From NCBI GenBank assembly GCA_016709845.1, contig JADJMA010000010.1, positions 1-64,000 of the forward strand: a stretch of 64,000 nucleotides of DNA, given 5' to 3'. The notes beneath the pieces are model-generated. The model made no database searches. It was given only the letters and a program-made list of their open reading frames with translations, and was not told the DNA's origin. The translations under genes were made by a program, and so were the position numbers. Shown here piece by piece: positions 50,986-61,801 of the stretch. The stretch's first letter is position 1. Every line of letters starts with the position of its first letter. This stretch comes from Flammeovirgaceae bacterium. GTDB lineage: Bacteria > Bacteroidota > Bacteroidia > Cytophagales > Cyclobacteriaceae.

Positions 50986-52315
50986 GTTGAACAGAGAGTT
51001 CAGGGATCGCTTTCAGGAAGCCCTGAATGAACGCGATGATAATTTTATTCGTCAAAGTCTGTAGGAGGTGAATCCGGCTGACATCACGGCATTACTGTAC
51101 GAATTCAGTGGCGAAGAATCAAAGTACGTATTGGATTTGCTCTCGCTTGAAACACGAGCAAAGATTGTAAATGATCTGGATTCGGATACGCGCAAAGCTT
51201 TTCTAGCAAACCATACAACCGAAGAGATAATCCAAGTACTTAATCTACTTGATTCAGATGATGTAGCTGATATTTTAAACGAGTTACCCATCAAGACGAG
51301 TGAAGAGATTATACCTCAGCTGGATGTTGACCTCAAATCGCAGGTTATTGATTTGTTGAGGTATGACGAAAATGTGGCCGGTGGGTTGATGGCCAAGGAG
51401 TTGATTAAGGCCCTGGATCACTGGACGGTTGTTCAATGCGTGGAAGAAATCCGCAAGCAGGCAGAGCATGTAGCCAAGTTTTATGTGGTGTATGTAGTGG
51501 ATAGTACCGATAAGCTACTGGGTCGCGTGTCATTGCAGAAACTTATTATTTCCGACCCACGCACACTGGTTAAGGATATTTTAGATGATGTGGTGGAGGT
51601 GGTAGAAACCCATATGGAAGACAGGGAGGTTGCTGAGATCATGAGTAAATACGATTTGGAATCGGTACCTGTTGTTAACGTACAAGGGCAATTGGTTGGA
51701 CGCATTACGATTGATGACGTGGTAGATGTTATTACCGAACAAGCTGAAGAAGAGCGACAACTCGTGTCAGGTATAACAGAGGATATAGAGGAGGATGATA
51801 GCGTCCGAGAAACACGCGCACGCTTGCCTTGGTTGCTTATTGGTATTTTGGGTGGTATGGTGAGTGCTCGATTTATGGGTTTTTTTGAATTAGAGATAGC
51901 CAAAATAACAGCCATAGCCTTTTTTATACCTCTTATACAGGCAACCGGAGGCAATGTAGGCATTCAGTCTTCTTCCCTGGTGGTTCAAAGTTTGGTAAGC
52001 CCGGGCTTTGTAGATGAAAGCCTTTGGAAAAGACTATTAAAGGTATTCAGCGTAGCACTTCTTAACGGGTTGTTTCTTTCGTTAATCGTGTTTGCGGTTA
52101 ATCAACTAGTTTTTGGACGAGATCCATTAAATATGATAGTATCCATGGCACTTTTCTTTGTTGTAATTTTTGCTTCCTTTATCGGAACCGTTACACCGCT
52201 TATTCTCAATAAGATGGGTTTTAATCCGGCCATGGCTTCAGGCCCATTTATCACCACCACCAACGACTTACTGGGGCTGGCGGTTTATTTCACAACGATT
52301 CATCTATTCTTGTAA
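50975..52315 (+). CDS. mgtE: Magnesium transporter MgtE, with an in-frame TAG near the start
   Basis: Mg2+ channel gated by its cytoplasmic domains. ATG at 50975 (MEFELNREFRDRFQEALNER) overlaps the end of rsmA. At codon 30 the frame meets TAG (51062-51064), directly before EVNPADITALLYEFSG, the start of the MgtE N domain; a GTG at 51068 would allow a shorter start. Then the CBS pair (KLLGRVSLQKLIISDPRT; MSKYDLESVPVVNVQGQLVG; ITIDDVVDVITEQAEE) and the membrane domain (LPWLLIGILGGMVSARFMGF, PLIQATGGNVGIQSSSLVVQ, GPFITTTNDLLGLAVYF). About 446 residues with the stop read through or corrected. Confidence 0.88.
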
Positions 52316-52473
52316 GTTTCAAGTAATTGGTTGACTAATGTACAGAAGTAATGAACTTGTCCAATCCGAAGTTAATTTATTGTGATCAATTCTTCTTTTT
52401 CATTTTATTTGAAAATTAAATTGATTTTATTTTCTGTTAATAATTATTGTTTTGGGGCTGTTTGCCTGCATGT

Positions 52474-53316
52474 ATGGCTGGTGTGAATAAAATAAAGGCA
52501 AAACTTCAGGAACACTTCAATAATATTATTGAAAAGCCCTTAGTTACCGCATCTCTTGTTTTAGCAGGAGTTTCAGTCCTTGTAATAAGTTTAAGCCTTA
52601 AATACTACATAAACGATTTTGAAAATTTCTGGCCTCAGATTTTGGCTGAGGCCCATGGAATGATCTTCGACATCGCCATTATTGGTATTCTAATTTTTTG
52701 GCTAAACCAAAATGGAGAAACCCGGCAACGCATTCGGTTTTATAAGGATGAGATTGACGATTTTAGATTGTGGGAATCAGATGAAGCTGCCTTTCGAACG
52801 GTGGGTAATATTAAACGTTTGAACCGGCATAAAATTCATGAGATTAACCTGGTTAATTGCTTTCTGGCACGCACCAATCTCAACTATGTCAATTTGCAAG
52901 GCTCAAACCTAAATTCAGCTAATTTTTCTAACTCGTCACTAATCGAAACAAACCTGGAGAACACCCGGCTTAATCAAACTAATTTTGAAAATTCAAATTT
53001 GAATCAAGCACTATTGAAAGGTGCCTATGCCAGTGGAGCAAACTTTAAAGATGCTTTTTTGATTAAATCTCAGTTTGAAAATGCCTTTTTAATAAAGACC
53101 AATTTTAAGAATGCTTTTTAATGGAGGCAAATTTGGCTGGTAGTTATTTAATGGGTGCCGATTTTGAAATGCAAGCCTTTATAAGGCTGATTTGAGAGGG
53201 GCCAAGGGCCTTACCTTGGAACAGCTTACCAAAGCAAAACATTATACCTGGCCAAGTTTGACGATGAAATTTTAGACCAGGTAAAAACCAACTTACCCGA
53301 ACTGGTAGGTGCCTGA
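52474..53316 (+). CDS. Membrane-anchored pentapeptide-repeat protein, frameshift
   Basis: N-terminal half has two hydrophobic segments (TASLVLAGVSVLVISLSL and GMIFDIAIIGILIFWL), then a linker with WESDEAAFRTVGNIKRLN. The C-terminal half is a pentapeptide repeat solenoid of A(N/D)LXX type: NLQGSNLNSANFSNSSLIE, TNLENTRLNQTNFENSNLN, ANFKDAFLIKSQFENAF. A shift near 53115 extends it (EANLAGSYLMGADF, then ADLRGAKGLTLEQLTKAK) to TGA 53314-53316. Start taken at ATG 52474 (MAGVNKIK); an earlier ATG at 52447 is in frame. Function unknown; such solenoids usually act in protein interaction. Confidence 0.75.
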
Positions 53317-53357
53317 TTTTGAAATCGTAAATTAAAAATTAATTTTGAGCATGTTGT

Positions 53358-53398
53358 AACAACGGCTTCGTGCCCCGAGGTCGTTGTTTCTTTTTGTT
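53358..53398 (+). terminator. Intrinsic terminator before greA
   Basis: A 13-bp stem (AACAACGGCTTCG, 53358-53370, with CGAGGTCGTTGTT, 53376-53388; two G-U pairs) closed by TGCCC and followed by TCTTTTTGTTT. It ends the pentapeptide-repeat gene. Confidence 0.75.
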
Positions 53399-53447
53399 TA
53401 AGATTGAACGTGGGTACGATTGGGCAAAATACTTTTAATATCAGATT

Positions 53448-53923
53448 ATGAGCCAAAAGATTTCTTATTATACCAAGGAAGGGTTAGAAAAATTACAAAT
53501 GAATTAAGCACCCTCAAGAGTAAGGGACGCAGTAATATTGCGAAGCAAATAGCAGAAGCCCGCGATAAGGGTGACTTAAGTGAGAATGCAGAATACGATG
53601 CGGCCAAAGATGCTCAAGGACACCTTGAAGCTAAGATTAATCAGTTAGAGAATTTATTAAGCGGAGCACGTTTATTAGATGAAACAAAGATCGACACCTC
53701 TTCCGTTTCCATACTGTCGAAAGTGACCATTAAGAATAAAAAAAATAAGGTCCCCATGACCTACATGTTAGTGTCTGAAGAAGAGGCCGATCTTAAGGTA
53801 GGTAAGATTTCTACCCAGTCGCCAATAGGGAAGGGCCTGCTTGGAAAGAAGAAAGGAGATGTGGCTGTTATAAAAACTCCTGCCGGAGAGATTGAATTTG
53901 AGGTTCTTGATATTGGAGCTTAA
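53448..53923 (+). CDS. greA: Transcript cleavage/elongation factor GreA, one frameshift
   Basis: Rescues backtracked RNA polymerase. ATG at 53448 gives MSQKISYYTKEGLEKLQNEL once a one-base shift near 53498 is corrected; the alternative open frame from 53420 does not give a GreA N-terminus. The N-terminal coiled coil holds the acidic tip (AEARDKGDLSENAEYDAAKD), and the C-terminal FKBP-like domain has VKISTQSPIGKGLLGKKKGD-like sequence (GKISTQSPIGKGLLGKKKGD) and VIKTPAGEIEFEVLDI. About 158 residues, normal for the family. The HIT gene follows after 14 bases. Confidence 0.92.
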
Positions 53924-53937
53924 AAAGAGAATCAATT

Positions 53938-54333
53938 ATGCCATCTATCTTTACAAAAATTATCAATCGCGAAATACCCGGACACATTGTGGCTGAGGAC
54001 GATCGCTTCATTGCTTTCCTGGATGTAATGCCACTAGTGGAAGGCCATATTTTGGTTGTGCCCAAAAATGAAGTTGATTATATTTTTGATCTGGATGACA
54101 CAACACTGGCTGATTTGACAGTGTTTGCGAAAAAAGTTGCTATTGCCTTAAAGCAAGTGGTTCCGTGTAAGCGCATTGGAATTGCTGTTATAGGGCTTGA
54201 GGTACCTCATGTACATATTCATTTGGTGCCCATGAATACAATGGGTGATATCAATTTCACTAAACCAAAGCTTTCGCTTTCCGCTGAAGTAATGCAAGCG
54301 ATAGCAGAAAAGATTCGAACTGCATTAGGATAA
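53938..54333 (+). CDS. HIT family protein (nucleotide hydrolase/transferase)
   Basis: Intact, 131 residues. Histidine-triad motif VPHVHIHLVP (H-x-H-x-H), plus IFTKIINREIPGHIVAEDDR and FLDVMPLVEGHILVVPKNEV of the N-terminal half. HIT proteins hydrolyse or transfer phosphoramidate- and dinucleotide-linked nucleotides; the exact substrate is not predictable. The greA-HIT order is conserved across many Bacteroidota. It ends 8 bases before the converging gpsA stop. Confidence 0.9.
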   Translation: MPSIFTKIINREIPGHIVAEDDRFIAFLDVMPLVEGHILVVPKNEVDYIFDLDDTTLADLTVFAKKVAIALKQVVPCKRIGIAVIGLEVPHVHIHLVPMNTMGDINFTKPKLSLSAEVMQAIAEKIRTALG

Positions 54334-54341
54334 TTGGAGTA

Positions 54342-55398
54342 TTAAATGAAATCAATATCCACGTTAAGTGGATAGCGCATTAAAAAATCCAGCGCCACCT
54401 CTACCGTCATTCCTTCAAATAGCACTTTGTATAAGCGATCTGTAATTAAGGCGCGTACTTTATAATGATCTGCGCACTTCTTTGCAATACGCACCGTGTT
54501 AAATCCCTTCTGCCACTTCCGACATATCATTTAAAATATCGGCCAGTTTTTCTCCTTTAGCAAGTCGATAACGTACCGTAAAATTTCTACTCATGGGGCT
54601 ATTGCAGGTAGTTACCAGATCGCCAATGCCGGCAACACCCAGAAAAGCTTTTAGGTCGCCACCCAGCGCCCGCCCCAGATAAACCATTTCTACAGCACCC
54701 CGACTTATTAGCAAACCTTTTGCGTTCTCGCCATACCCAAGTCCACTAAGAGCCCCGGAAGCAATGGCGATTATATTCTTTAAAACACCCGCTATTTCAA
54801 CACCAACAATGTCACTGTTTTCATACACCTGAAACCGGTCATTGCGTAAGAGTCGTTTACCCAGTTGTATTACTTCATTGAAATGACTGGCTACTACGGT
54901 TGCACCGGGTTGACGTTGAGCTAACTCTTTGGCGAGATTAGGGCCAGCCAAACAACCTACGCGAACAACAACACTTTCTTCCTGAATCACCTCGCTCATC
55001 GTCTTTACCTGTGTGCGGGTTAATTTGGGAATGCTTTCGATGGTCTCTCCTGCAGGAAGTGTAATGTCAAATCCTTTGGTACCATGTATAAGTATATGGT
55101 AGGGATGCAGATGAGGAGAAAGTTGTTTCATCATAGCACGGAAATGTGCGGATGGCACTATAGGAAAAATGACATCGCACTCCGAGGCGAGATAGGCGAG
55201 GTCATGCGTTGGTTCAACGTTATGATGAAGCGGATATCCTCTGTTTTCTTTTGCCTCTCGCATGTGGGCAACGGCCTGTTCATTGCGCGCATAGAGAAGT
55301 ACCCTTCGTTGTAAAGCCAGAATATTGGCAATCACCGTTCCGAAGTTACCTGCACCTATTACTCCAACTGGTTTTTCAGATATACTGTTCGAGGTCAT
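54342..55398 (-). CDS. gpsA: Glycerol-3-phosphate dehydrogenase [NAD(P)+], one frameshift
   Basis: Reduces dihydroxyacetone phosphate to sn-glycerol 3-phosphate for phospholipid synthesis. Starts at 55398 (MTSNSISEKPVGVIGAGNFG), with GAGNFGT as the nucleotide-binding motif, then HGTKGFDI, VRVGCLAGPNLAKELAQ, catalytic-region VGVEIAGVLKNIIAIASGAL (Lys), and GVAGIGDLVTTCNSPMSRNF. A shift near 54520 moves the end into a frame reading EGFNTVRIAKKCADHYKV and stopping at 54342. About 350 residues. Its start overlaps the end of the upstream acyltransferase gene, so both are co-expressed: G3P is made and then acylated. Confidence 0.92.
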
Positions 55399-57070
55399 AG
55401 CCAACCAATCGATTATGGTAGTAGAATAGTACGGTCAGGTCTTTTGTAATGATATTTCCTTTTTTATTTAGCAACAACGGACGCTTCAGATGAAAGATTC
55501 CTACGTTTTCGATTCCTAGCTTTATTACTCCGTCTACTTTGCCTTTCAGGTGTGTTGCGTGATACACTTTGCCATTGTCTTTTAGATCGTAGATTTTTTC
55601 GAATCCGTTTAAAGGTTTTTCTGAATTCTGCGTATTCAATTTCAAGGTCTTCTTCGGGTAAGCGTAATAGGCTGAACAGATCTAATTTTGGAAACTTCTT
55701 TTGCCACATTTCAAATGCGACAAATGCAGCCAAGTGACTGCTAAATACCCGGTTGATACGATGATACTCCGATACAATCCGTTGACTGAGCATCCGGGTG
55801 TACTCAACTTCCCGCTGCTTGTCATCGGTAATGCTACTGTTTGATACGAAGTAATCCCTCGTGTCTATAACCCTACCATGAGAATCCAGGCTATTGCCAT
55901 CCTCGTCTACATAATTTCCAACAACATCAAGCCCCGGGCCAATGGAAACAGAAATATTGGAACCTTTCGTAAAGAATTTAAACAGGAACGGAGTAGTTGA
56001 ACACTTCCATATTTATCCTGTTCTGGAAAGTATTTGTCTTGTCCCTTTACATGCAGATAATCTTCAATAAGATCAGGCGCTTCAAGCACGAAATTATAAT
56101 TAAGGGTTACAGGAACAATGAAAATTTTTCGCACATTTTCGCCTGGGTTCTCCTGATACAGATTTCGTTGAGCTTCAATGGCGGTACTCAGTAAACCTAA
56201 CTTGAGTTGTTTTTCAAGTAAGCCCGAGCGCGATCGTGTACCACCCGGAAAAAATAAGCTATGGGCACCCTTTTGGATGGCCTGATTAGAATACATTTTT
56301 AATGCCTCCAGATAGGGGAGATTTTTTTTTCTGCGATCTACTTTATAAGCTCCCAAACTGTTCATGAAGTAGGCAAAGATCTTTATGTTAAAAAGATTTA
56401 AGCCTGCACCATAGATAAAAGCGGGTAAGCCGCACGAATGGATCACCCATCCAATTAAAATGGAATCCAGATTACTAAAGTGAGTAGGTACCATAACCAC
56501 CGTTCCCTGAGTTGCCAGTTTACGGAGCATTTTCACTTTACCAACAATTTGAATTTTATCCCGTAAGGTGTATTGGCTTCGGAAGAAGGCCCCGAATTTT
56601 TTTACTCGGGCGCCATTGAGAAGTCGCTGAAACCAGAATTTTACTACTTCGCGGGTTACCCGATACGAGTTAGGTTTGAAACTACCAGCAATTTCATTCA
56701 CATAACGCAAAACAATTTTCTGAAGGATTTCCTCCTCAATGGGTTTAGATTCTTCAGCTGTCATTGAACTGAGTTCTACCAACTCATTCTTAACTTGAGC
56801 CCAAAATTTCGAATCGTCTTTTGGATCAACCCGCCAACGGTTTCTTTTGATACGATTTTGCTCACGGTAAGCAGTTGCTTCCAGTTCATCAATCAATTGT
56901 TTTCGGGAAGGCCGAAGTTCCTTAATCCGTTGAATGGTCTTCTGTGCCACTTCTTCAACAAATTCCTTTCGGTTTTTGCTTAGTCGATAGACGGGCCAGT
57001 CGGGTATACCATCGAGGATGGGTTTGTAAGGTCTGTTCTTATTTTTCTTTTCTTCCAGTATTTCCATCAT
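55376..57070 (-). CDS. Glycerol-3-phosphate acyltransferase-like protein, frameshifted
   Basis: PlsB/PlsC-superfamily acyltransferase. Start taken at ATG 57070 (MMEILEEKKNKNRPYKPILD). The catalytic H-x4-D motif lies in VMVPTHFSNLDSILIGW and the second motif is FFPGGTRSRSGLLEKQLK, with IFIVPVTLNYNFVLEAP near the end of the core. The first frame ends at 55907; the C-terminal region (YHRINRVFSSHLAAFVAFEM) continues in other frames with shifts near 55905 and 55640, ending QYI and stop at 55376. About 565 residues, long as for PlsB-like enzymes. The overlap with gpsA supports a role in the first acylation of G3P. The precise acyl donor is not visible. Confidence 0.78.
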
Positions 57071-57077
57071 CCAGATC

Positions 57078-57377
57078 TTAGCAAAGCGGGGTGTCAAAGT
57101 TAATCGGGCGCAAGGTCAAACCCAAAAAATCATTTAAAGGTGTCGTTCCAAAGGCTGCGCCCAAACTTTTAGACATTTCATGAAAACGATTCATGACTTC
57201 TTCAATAAAAGGCTCGTCAAGCAACATTAAAACATCCTCTTCGGAGGTAACATCTAATTCATTCATTTTAAAAGTTTGTTCTAACTGGCCAGACTCTATT
57301 TTTATCAGGTACTTTCCATTCCATTGAAAAATAGTGATTTTGAAGTTAGCATAGGGTATTTCTTTAATTACTCTCAT
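57078..57377 (-). CDS. Conserved hypothetical protein, 99 residues
   Basis: Intact small soluble protein, start taken at MRVIKEIPYANFKITIFQWN (57377) rather than the earlier in-frame ATG (57431), because the sequence before it looks non-coding. A beta-rich N-terminal half (GKYLIKIESGQLEQTFKMNE) is followed by an acidic helical part (EEVMNRFHEMSKSLGAAFG). I do not recognise the family. It lies 7 bases upstream of the acyltransferase gene, so it may belong to the same operon. Confidence 0.6.
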   Translation of the reverse strand: MRVIKEIPYANFKITIFQWNGKYLIKIESGQLEQTFKMNELDVTSEEDVLMLLDEPFIEEVMNRFHEMSKSLGAAFGTTPLNDFLGLTLRPINFDTPLC

Positions 57378-57569
57378 GTTTACTTTACGCCTAAATTTAG
57401 AATAAATTACAATGTTCAAAGCCCCGTTCAAATGAATAGTTATTTACTCGCCAAATATTTGACAGGGTTGAGCGTTTATGTCTCAAAAAAGGCTTTTACA
57501 GGCAGACTATTTTGTTGTTACTTGTAACCTAATCCTATATAATTATTGCGATTCAGTAGTTTAAGAAGT

Positions 57570-60455
57570 ATGAACAATAGATTGATTACAGGGGGTAGGA
57601 GCTGGCTTGGTGCGTTTTTACTGATTCTTATTTCTTTTTTAAATGCGGAGGCAACCCATTTAAGAGCGGGTGAAATTACCTTGCAACGAGTAAGTTGCAC
57701 AAGCCTTACATTCCGTATTACCATTACCGTTTACACGGATACCGGGTCGCCCATAAAATTTGGTGATGGCGAACTCAATTTGGCGATGGAAGTAAGCCGA
57801 TAACCACACCTCAAATTGACAATACGCTAAGGCGGATTTAGGGCCTGAAGTTGGAACGGTGTCCTACACCGTTGAACATACTTTTGCGGGGCCTGGTAAA
57901 TACACCATCAGTTACCTGGAAGCCAATCGAAACGCAGGCATCCTTAACATGACCAATTCCGTGGACACAAGGTTTTATGTTGAGACACAAATTATTATTG
58001 ATCCTTTTTTGGGATGTAGTAATACGCCACGACTTCTCGTGCCGCCCATTGATAAAGGTTGTACAGGCGCAGCATTCTATCACAATCCGGGTGCTTATGA
58101 TCCTGATGGTGATAGTCTTTCGTATGAATTAACTATTCCTAAAAGAGAAAAAGATGCGAACGTATATGGATACTTAGATCCAAACGGAAAGAAATTTTAT
58201 GATGCCATAGGTCTTAATTACGGAACAGCCAATGAGGATGGCAATGGACCACCCACTTTTTCGATTGATGAATCGGGAACACTACTCTGGGATGCACCGG
58301 GTGCACCAGGTGAATATAACGTTGCCTTGCTGATTAAAGAATGGCGTAAGATTAATGGTATTTGGATTCAACTTGGTTTCGTTGTTCGCGATATGCAAAT
58401 CATTATTGAAGATTGTCTTAACCAAAGACCCGAGCTAAATGTTCCGCCCGATATTTGTGTAGAGGCAGGTCAATTGATAAACATTGATGTATTTGGAACT
58501 GATCCTGATTATGACAGTGTAAAACTGGAAGCCTATTCTGAAATCTTCAGTATCAACCCATCTCCAGCGAACTATAGTCCACGACCTCCGGTTTTTCAAA
58601 AGACAGCTCCGGGCGTAGATGCAAAACTTACCTTATCATGGCAAACTACCTGCAATCATGTTCAGGCTCAGCCCTATCAGGTAGTTTTCAAAGTTACCGA
58701 TAAGTCAGGCAAGGGACCCTCGCTGGTACAGTTTAAAACGTGGAATATTACGGTTGTAGGACCGGCCCCGGTATGGCACCCTCCGCAAGTTGATTTGGGT
58801 GCGCGCTCCGCAATTCTTGCCTGGGATGATTATGCTTGTAAGAATAACGCATCACAAATGCAGATTTGGCGCAGAGTGGATCAGTATGTATTTACTCCAC
58901 CTGAGTGTGTTACCGGCATGCCCGATTTTCTTGGATACTCATTAATAAATGTTGTGCCCATAGGTACCACCACGTTTACCGATAATAATGGAGGCCGGGG
59001 CCTATCTGTTGGTGCTCAATATTGTTATAGGCTTGTCGCTATATTTCCTCAGCCTGGCGGAGGAGAAAGTTATGTATCTCAGGAAGTTTGCTTACCGCCC
59101 ATTTTGGCCGATGCTCCTGTTGTTACGAATGTAACGGTAGACGTTACTAATCGAACAAATGGTCAGGTAACTGTTAGATGGAGACCACCCTTTGAGGCAG
59201 ATCCCGGACAATTTCCACCGCCATACACGTATGAAGTTCAGCGAGCAGAAGGTTTTTCAGGTGATTTAAAATTGACGTCAGCATTTCCAGGCAAACGACC
59301 AGATACAGTGTGGGTTGATACGGGTATTAACACCCTGGAGACCGTGTTTAATTATAGGGTAACAGCCTATGCAAGTGATAATACCAAGGTGGGTGTATCG
59401 CCTACAGCTTCCACCGTTCGGTTGGAGACCACTCCTCAGTTTCTACAAATAGCCCTCTCATGGAATGCCGATGTTTCCTGGTCTAACACTAACGCAAGAT
59501 TATCCCCGGCATTTAATTTTTCGGGTCCAGCCAATTCTACGAAGGCGATCTTGTACTCATTGATAGTGTGGACGTAAATCAGTTTCAGCTTAACTATATC
59601 GACTCGGGTCAATACCAAAACAAGCCGCTCGTTGATACAGAGCTTTACTGTTATCGGGTGATGACCCGTGGTGCTTATGGAAACCCCAGAATCATAGAAC
59701 CGCTTATTAATTTCTCACAAATAATTTGTGCGCAACCCAACGATGATGTTGCGCCTTGTGCGCCAAGTTTTACCATAGAAGCCCGGGATTGTGAAGAATA
59801 TATTCAGACAGCTTCGTGCGGAATGAATGTTTATAGTAATGTGCTTACATGGAATAGACCGGCTGATCAAAAATGTCGCGATGATATTCAGAAATATCGT
59901 ATCTATAAAGCAACCACTACGGAAAGTGAATTTTCAGAAATTGCTATGGTAGCCGATACGTTCTTTGTTGATTCTAATTTACCATCGTTTGCTGCGTGCT
60001 ATAAAATTTCAGCCGTTGATCGGGCCGGCAATGAAAGTGAACTGAGCGAGAGTTACTGCTTTGACAATTGCCCTTATTATGAACTTCCTAATGTGTTTAC
60101 GCCTAACGATGACAAATGTAATGACTTATTCAGCGCTTTCAGCGATCGTGTTTCCGCTGAGATTGGCGAAGATGGTCAAGCGCCTTGCGGACAAGATTTA
60201 AATGATTTAAGAAAACGGTGTGCTCGATTTGTGTTAACCGTTGATTTTAAAGTGTACAATCGTTGGGGAAAGCAAGTGTATAGTTACCAATCCGGAGGCG
60301 AGCGATCAATTTATATTGATTGGGATGGAAGAGATAATAATGGCAAAGAACTGGCTGATGCCATCTATTATTACAATGCTGAAGTTACTTTTGAAGCGGT
60401 TGATCCTTCTAAACAGAAGAAAAATATTAAAGGATGGGTTCACCTGATCCGGTAA
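57570..60455 (+). CDS. Secreted T9SS cargo with gliding motility-associated C-terminal domain, two frameshifts
   Basis: Large extracellular protein (about 960 residues). ATG 57570 gives a signal (SWLGAFLLILISFLNAEATH). Three frames are joined near 57800 and 59545. The middle contains beta-sandwich/FN3-like modules (GAYDPDGDSLSYELTIPKRE, DAPVVTNVTVDVTNRTNGQV, TVRWRPPFEADPGQFPPPYT). The end is the type B type IX sorting domain: ELPNVFTPNDDKCNDLFSAF, VYNRWGKQVYSYQSGGERSI, WDGRDNNGKELADAIYYYNA, ending GWVHLIR. This domain is known to direct export by the type IX system and surface attachment. It may be an adhesin or sugar-binding protein; no catalytic motif is seen. Confidence 0.88.
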
Positions 60456-60852
60456 TAGATAATCACTCCATTATCCTTTTTGATGGTGTCTGTAATTTGT
60501 GTAACAGCTCTGTTCTGTTTATAATTAAGAGAGATCCTAAAGCGCGATTTTATTTTGCTGCCTTACAATCTGATTTTGGTATTGCGAAGTTACGTGAATA
60601 TGGAATTTCATCTGTAGTTCCAGAAAGTGTTTTTAATACTTAAAGCAGAGTTATGCCAAAATTACTGCCGCGCTAAAGATTGTCCGAAACCGAAGGTGGC
60701 CTTGGCCTGCGCTTTACCTTTTCATCATTGTACCAAAATTATTACGCGATTTCATCTATGATTTTATAGCCCGGAATCGCTATCGATGGTTTGGTAAAAA
60801 GGATGCCTGCATGATTCCGACACCCGCTTTAAAAGCACGATTTGTTGGATGA
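60434..60852 (+). CDS. DCC1-like thiol-disulfide oxidoreductase family protein, frameshifted
   Basis: DUF393 protein. The N-terminal motif HSIILFDGVCNLCNSSVLFI contains the typical DGxCxxC redox site, followed by IIKRDPKARFYFAALQSD. A shift near 60630-60645 leads to the second half (SYAKITAALKIVRNRRWPWP, ALYLFIIVPKLLRDFIYDFI, ARNRYRWFGKKDACMIPTP), ending at TGA 60850-60852. About 139 residues. These proteins are predicted disulfide oxidoreductases, often membrane-associated, with unknown substrates. The start overlaps the end of the T9SS cargo gene by about 20 bases. Confidence 0.82.
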
Positions 60853-60925
60853 TTTTTATGGATTATTTTGATCTTAACAAGGCATGGTGTAAAATCGAAA
60901 AATTATTACTCTAAAAAAGACTATC

Positions 60926-61801
60926 ATGAATGCATTTATATTTCCAGGACAAGGAGCGCAATTTACAGGCATGGGTAAAGAGCTCTATGAGAGTAATCAA
61001 ATGGCCAAAGCCTTATTTGATAAAGCTGATGAAATTCTTGGGTTCAAGATAAGTCAAACGATGTTTACAGGCACAGCTGATGAATTAAAGCAAACGAAGG
61101 TAACGCAGCCCGCCATCTTTATTCATTCGGTGGCTGTGGCGACATCACAAAATGAAGTTCACCCGCAGATGGTGGCTGGACATTCTTTGGGAGAGTTCTC
61201 GGCATTGGTCTCAAACAAAACTCTTTCTTTTGAAGATGCGTTGCGCCTGGTCTTTAAACGCGCTCTGGCGATGCAGCGGGCATGCGAAATAAATCCTTCC
61301 ACCATGGCAGCCATTCTTGGACTAGACGATAATAGGGTAGAAGAGATATGTGCATCCATTGATAATGAAATCGTTGTTGCGGCTAATTATAATTGCCCGG
61401 GTCAACTGGTAATTTCCGGATCCATGAAAGGGATAGAGATTGCTTGCGAAAAGATGAAAGCAGCAGGTGCAAAACGTGCCTTGCCTTTACAAGTGGGAGG
61501 TGCCTTTCACTCGCCTTTGATGGAGCCTGCCCGCGAGGAACTTGCAGCCGCTATTGCAGCTACTAATTTTAATACTCCTATTTGTCCGGTTTATCAAAAT
61601 GTTAATGCGTTACCTTCAATGGATGTTGATGTGATCAAGAAGAACTTAATAGATCAGTTAACCGCCCCGGTGCGTTGGACACAACTGGTGCAAAACATGG
61701 TAAGTGATGGAGGAAGTAAGTTTATAGAGTGTGGACCGGGCAAAGTATTGCAGGGTTTAGTAAAAAAAATAGCACCCCAGGTAGAAGTAGCCAGCCTTTA
61801 A
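60926..61801 (+). CDS. fabD: Malonyl-CoA:ACP transacylase
   Basis: Loads malonyl groups onto acyl carrier protein. Intact, 291 residues. MNAFIFPGQGAQFTGMGKEL is the conserved N-terminus, AGHSLGEFSALV carries the catalytic Ser, AMQRACEINPSTMAAILGLD follows with the substrate Arg, and VGGAFHSPLMEPAREEL provides the catalytic His. FIECGPGKVLQGLVKKI ends the family core. Its TAA overlaps the stop of the converging folK gene by 4 bases. Separate from the fabH-accB-accC block 15 kb away. Confidence 0.95.
   Translation: MNAFIFPGQGAQFTGMGKELYESNQMAKALFDKADEILGFKISQTMFTGTADELKQTKVTQPAIFIHSVAVATSQNEVHPQMVAGHSLGEFSALVSNKTLSFEDALRLVFKRALAMQRACEINPSTMAAILGLDDNRVEEICASIDNEIVVAANYNCPGQLVISGSMKGIEIACEKMKAAGAKRALPLQVGGAFHSPLMEPAREELAAAIAATNFNTPICPVYQNVNALPSMDVDVIKKNLIDQLTAPVRWTQLVQNMVSDGGSKFIECGPGKVLQGLVKKIAPQVEVASL

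Noticed and set aside
34558..51064. TAG recoding or a genetic code change, suggested by three TAG codons inside corA and mgtE
   Set aside because: TAG is the normal stop of other intact genes here (for example gldF, the 10447-10920 gene and the polyprenyl synthase), so it is not reassigned. A methylated CTGCAG miscall was also considered, but CTGCAG occurs unchanged at many other sites and one of the TAGs follows CTT.
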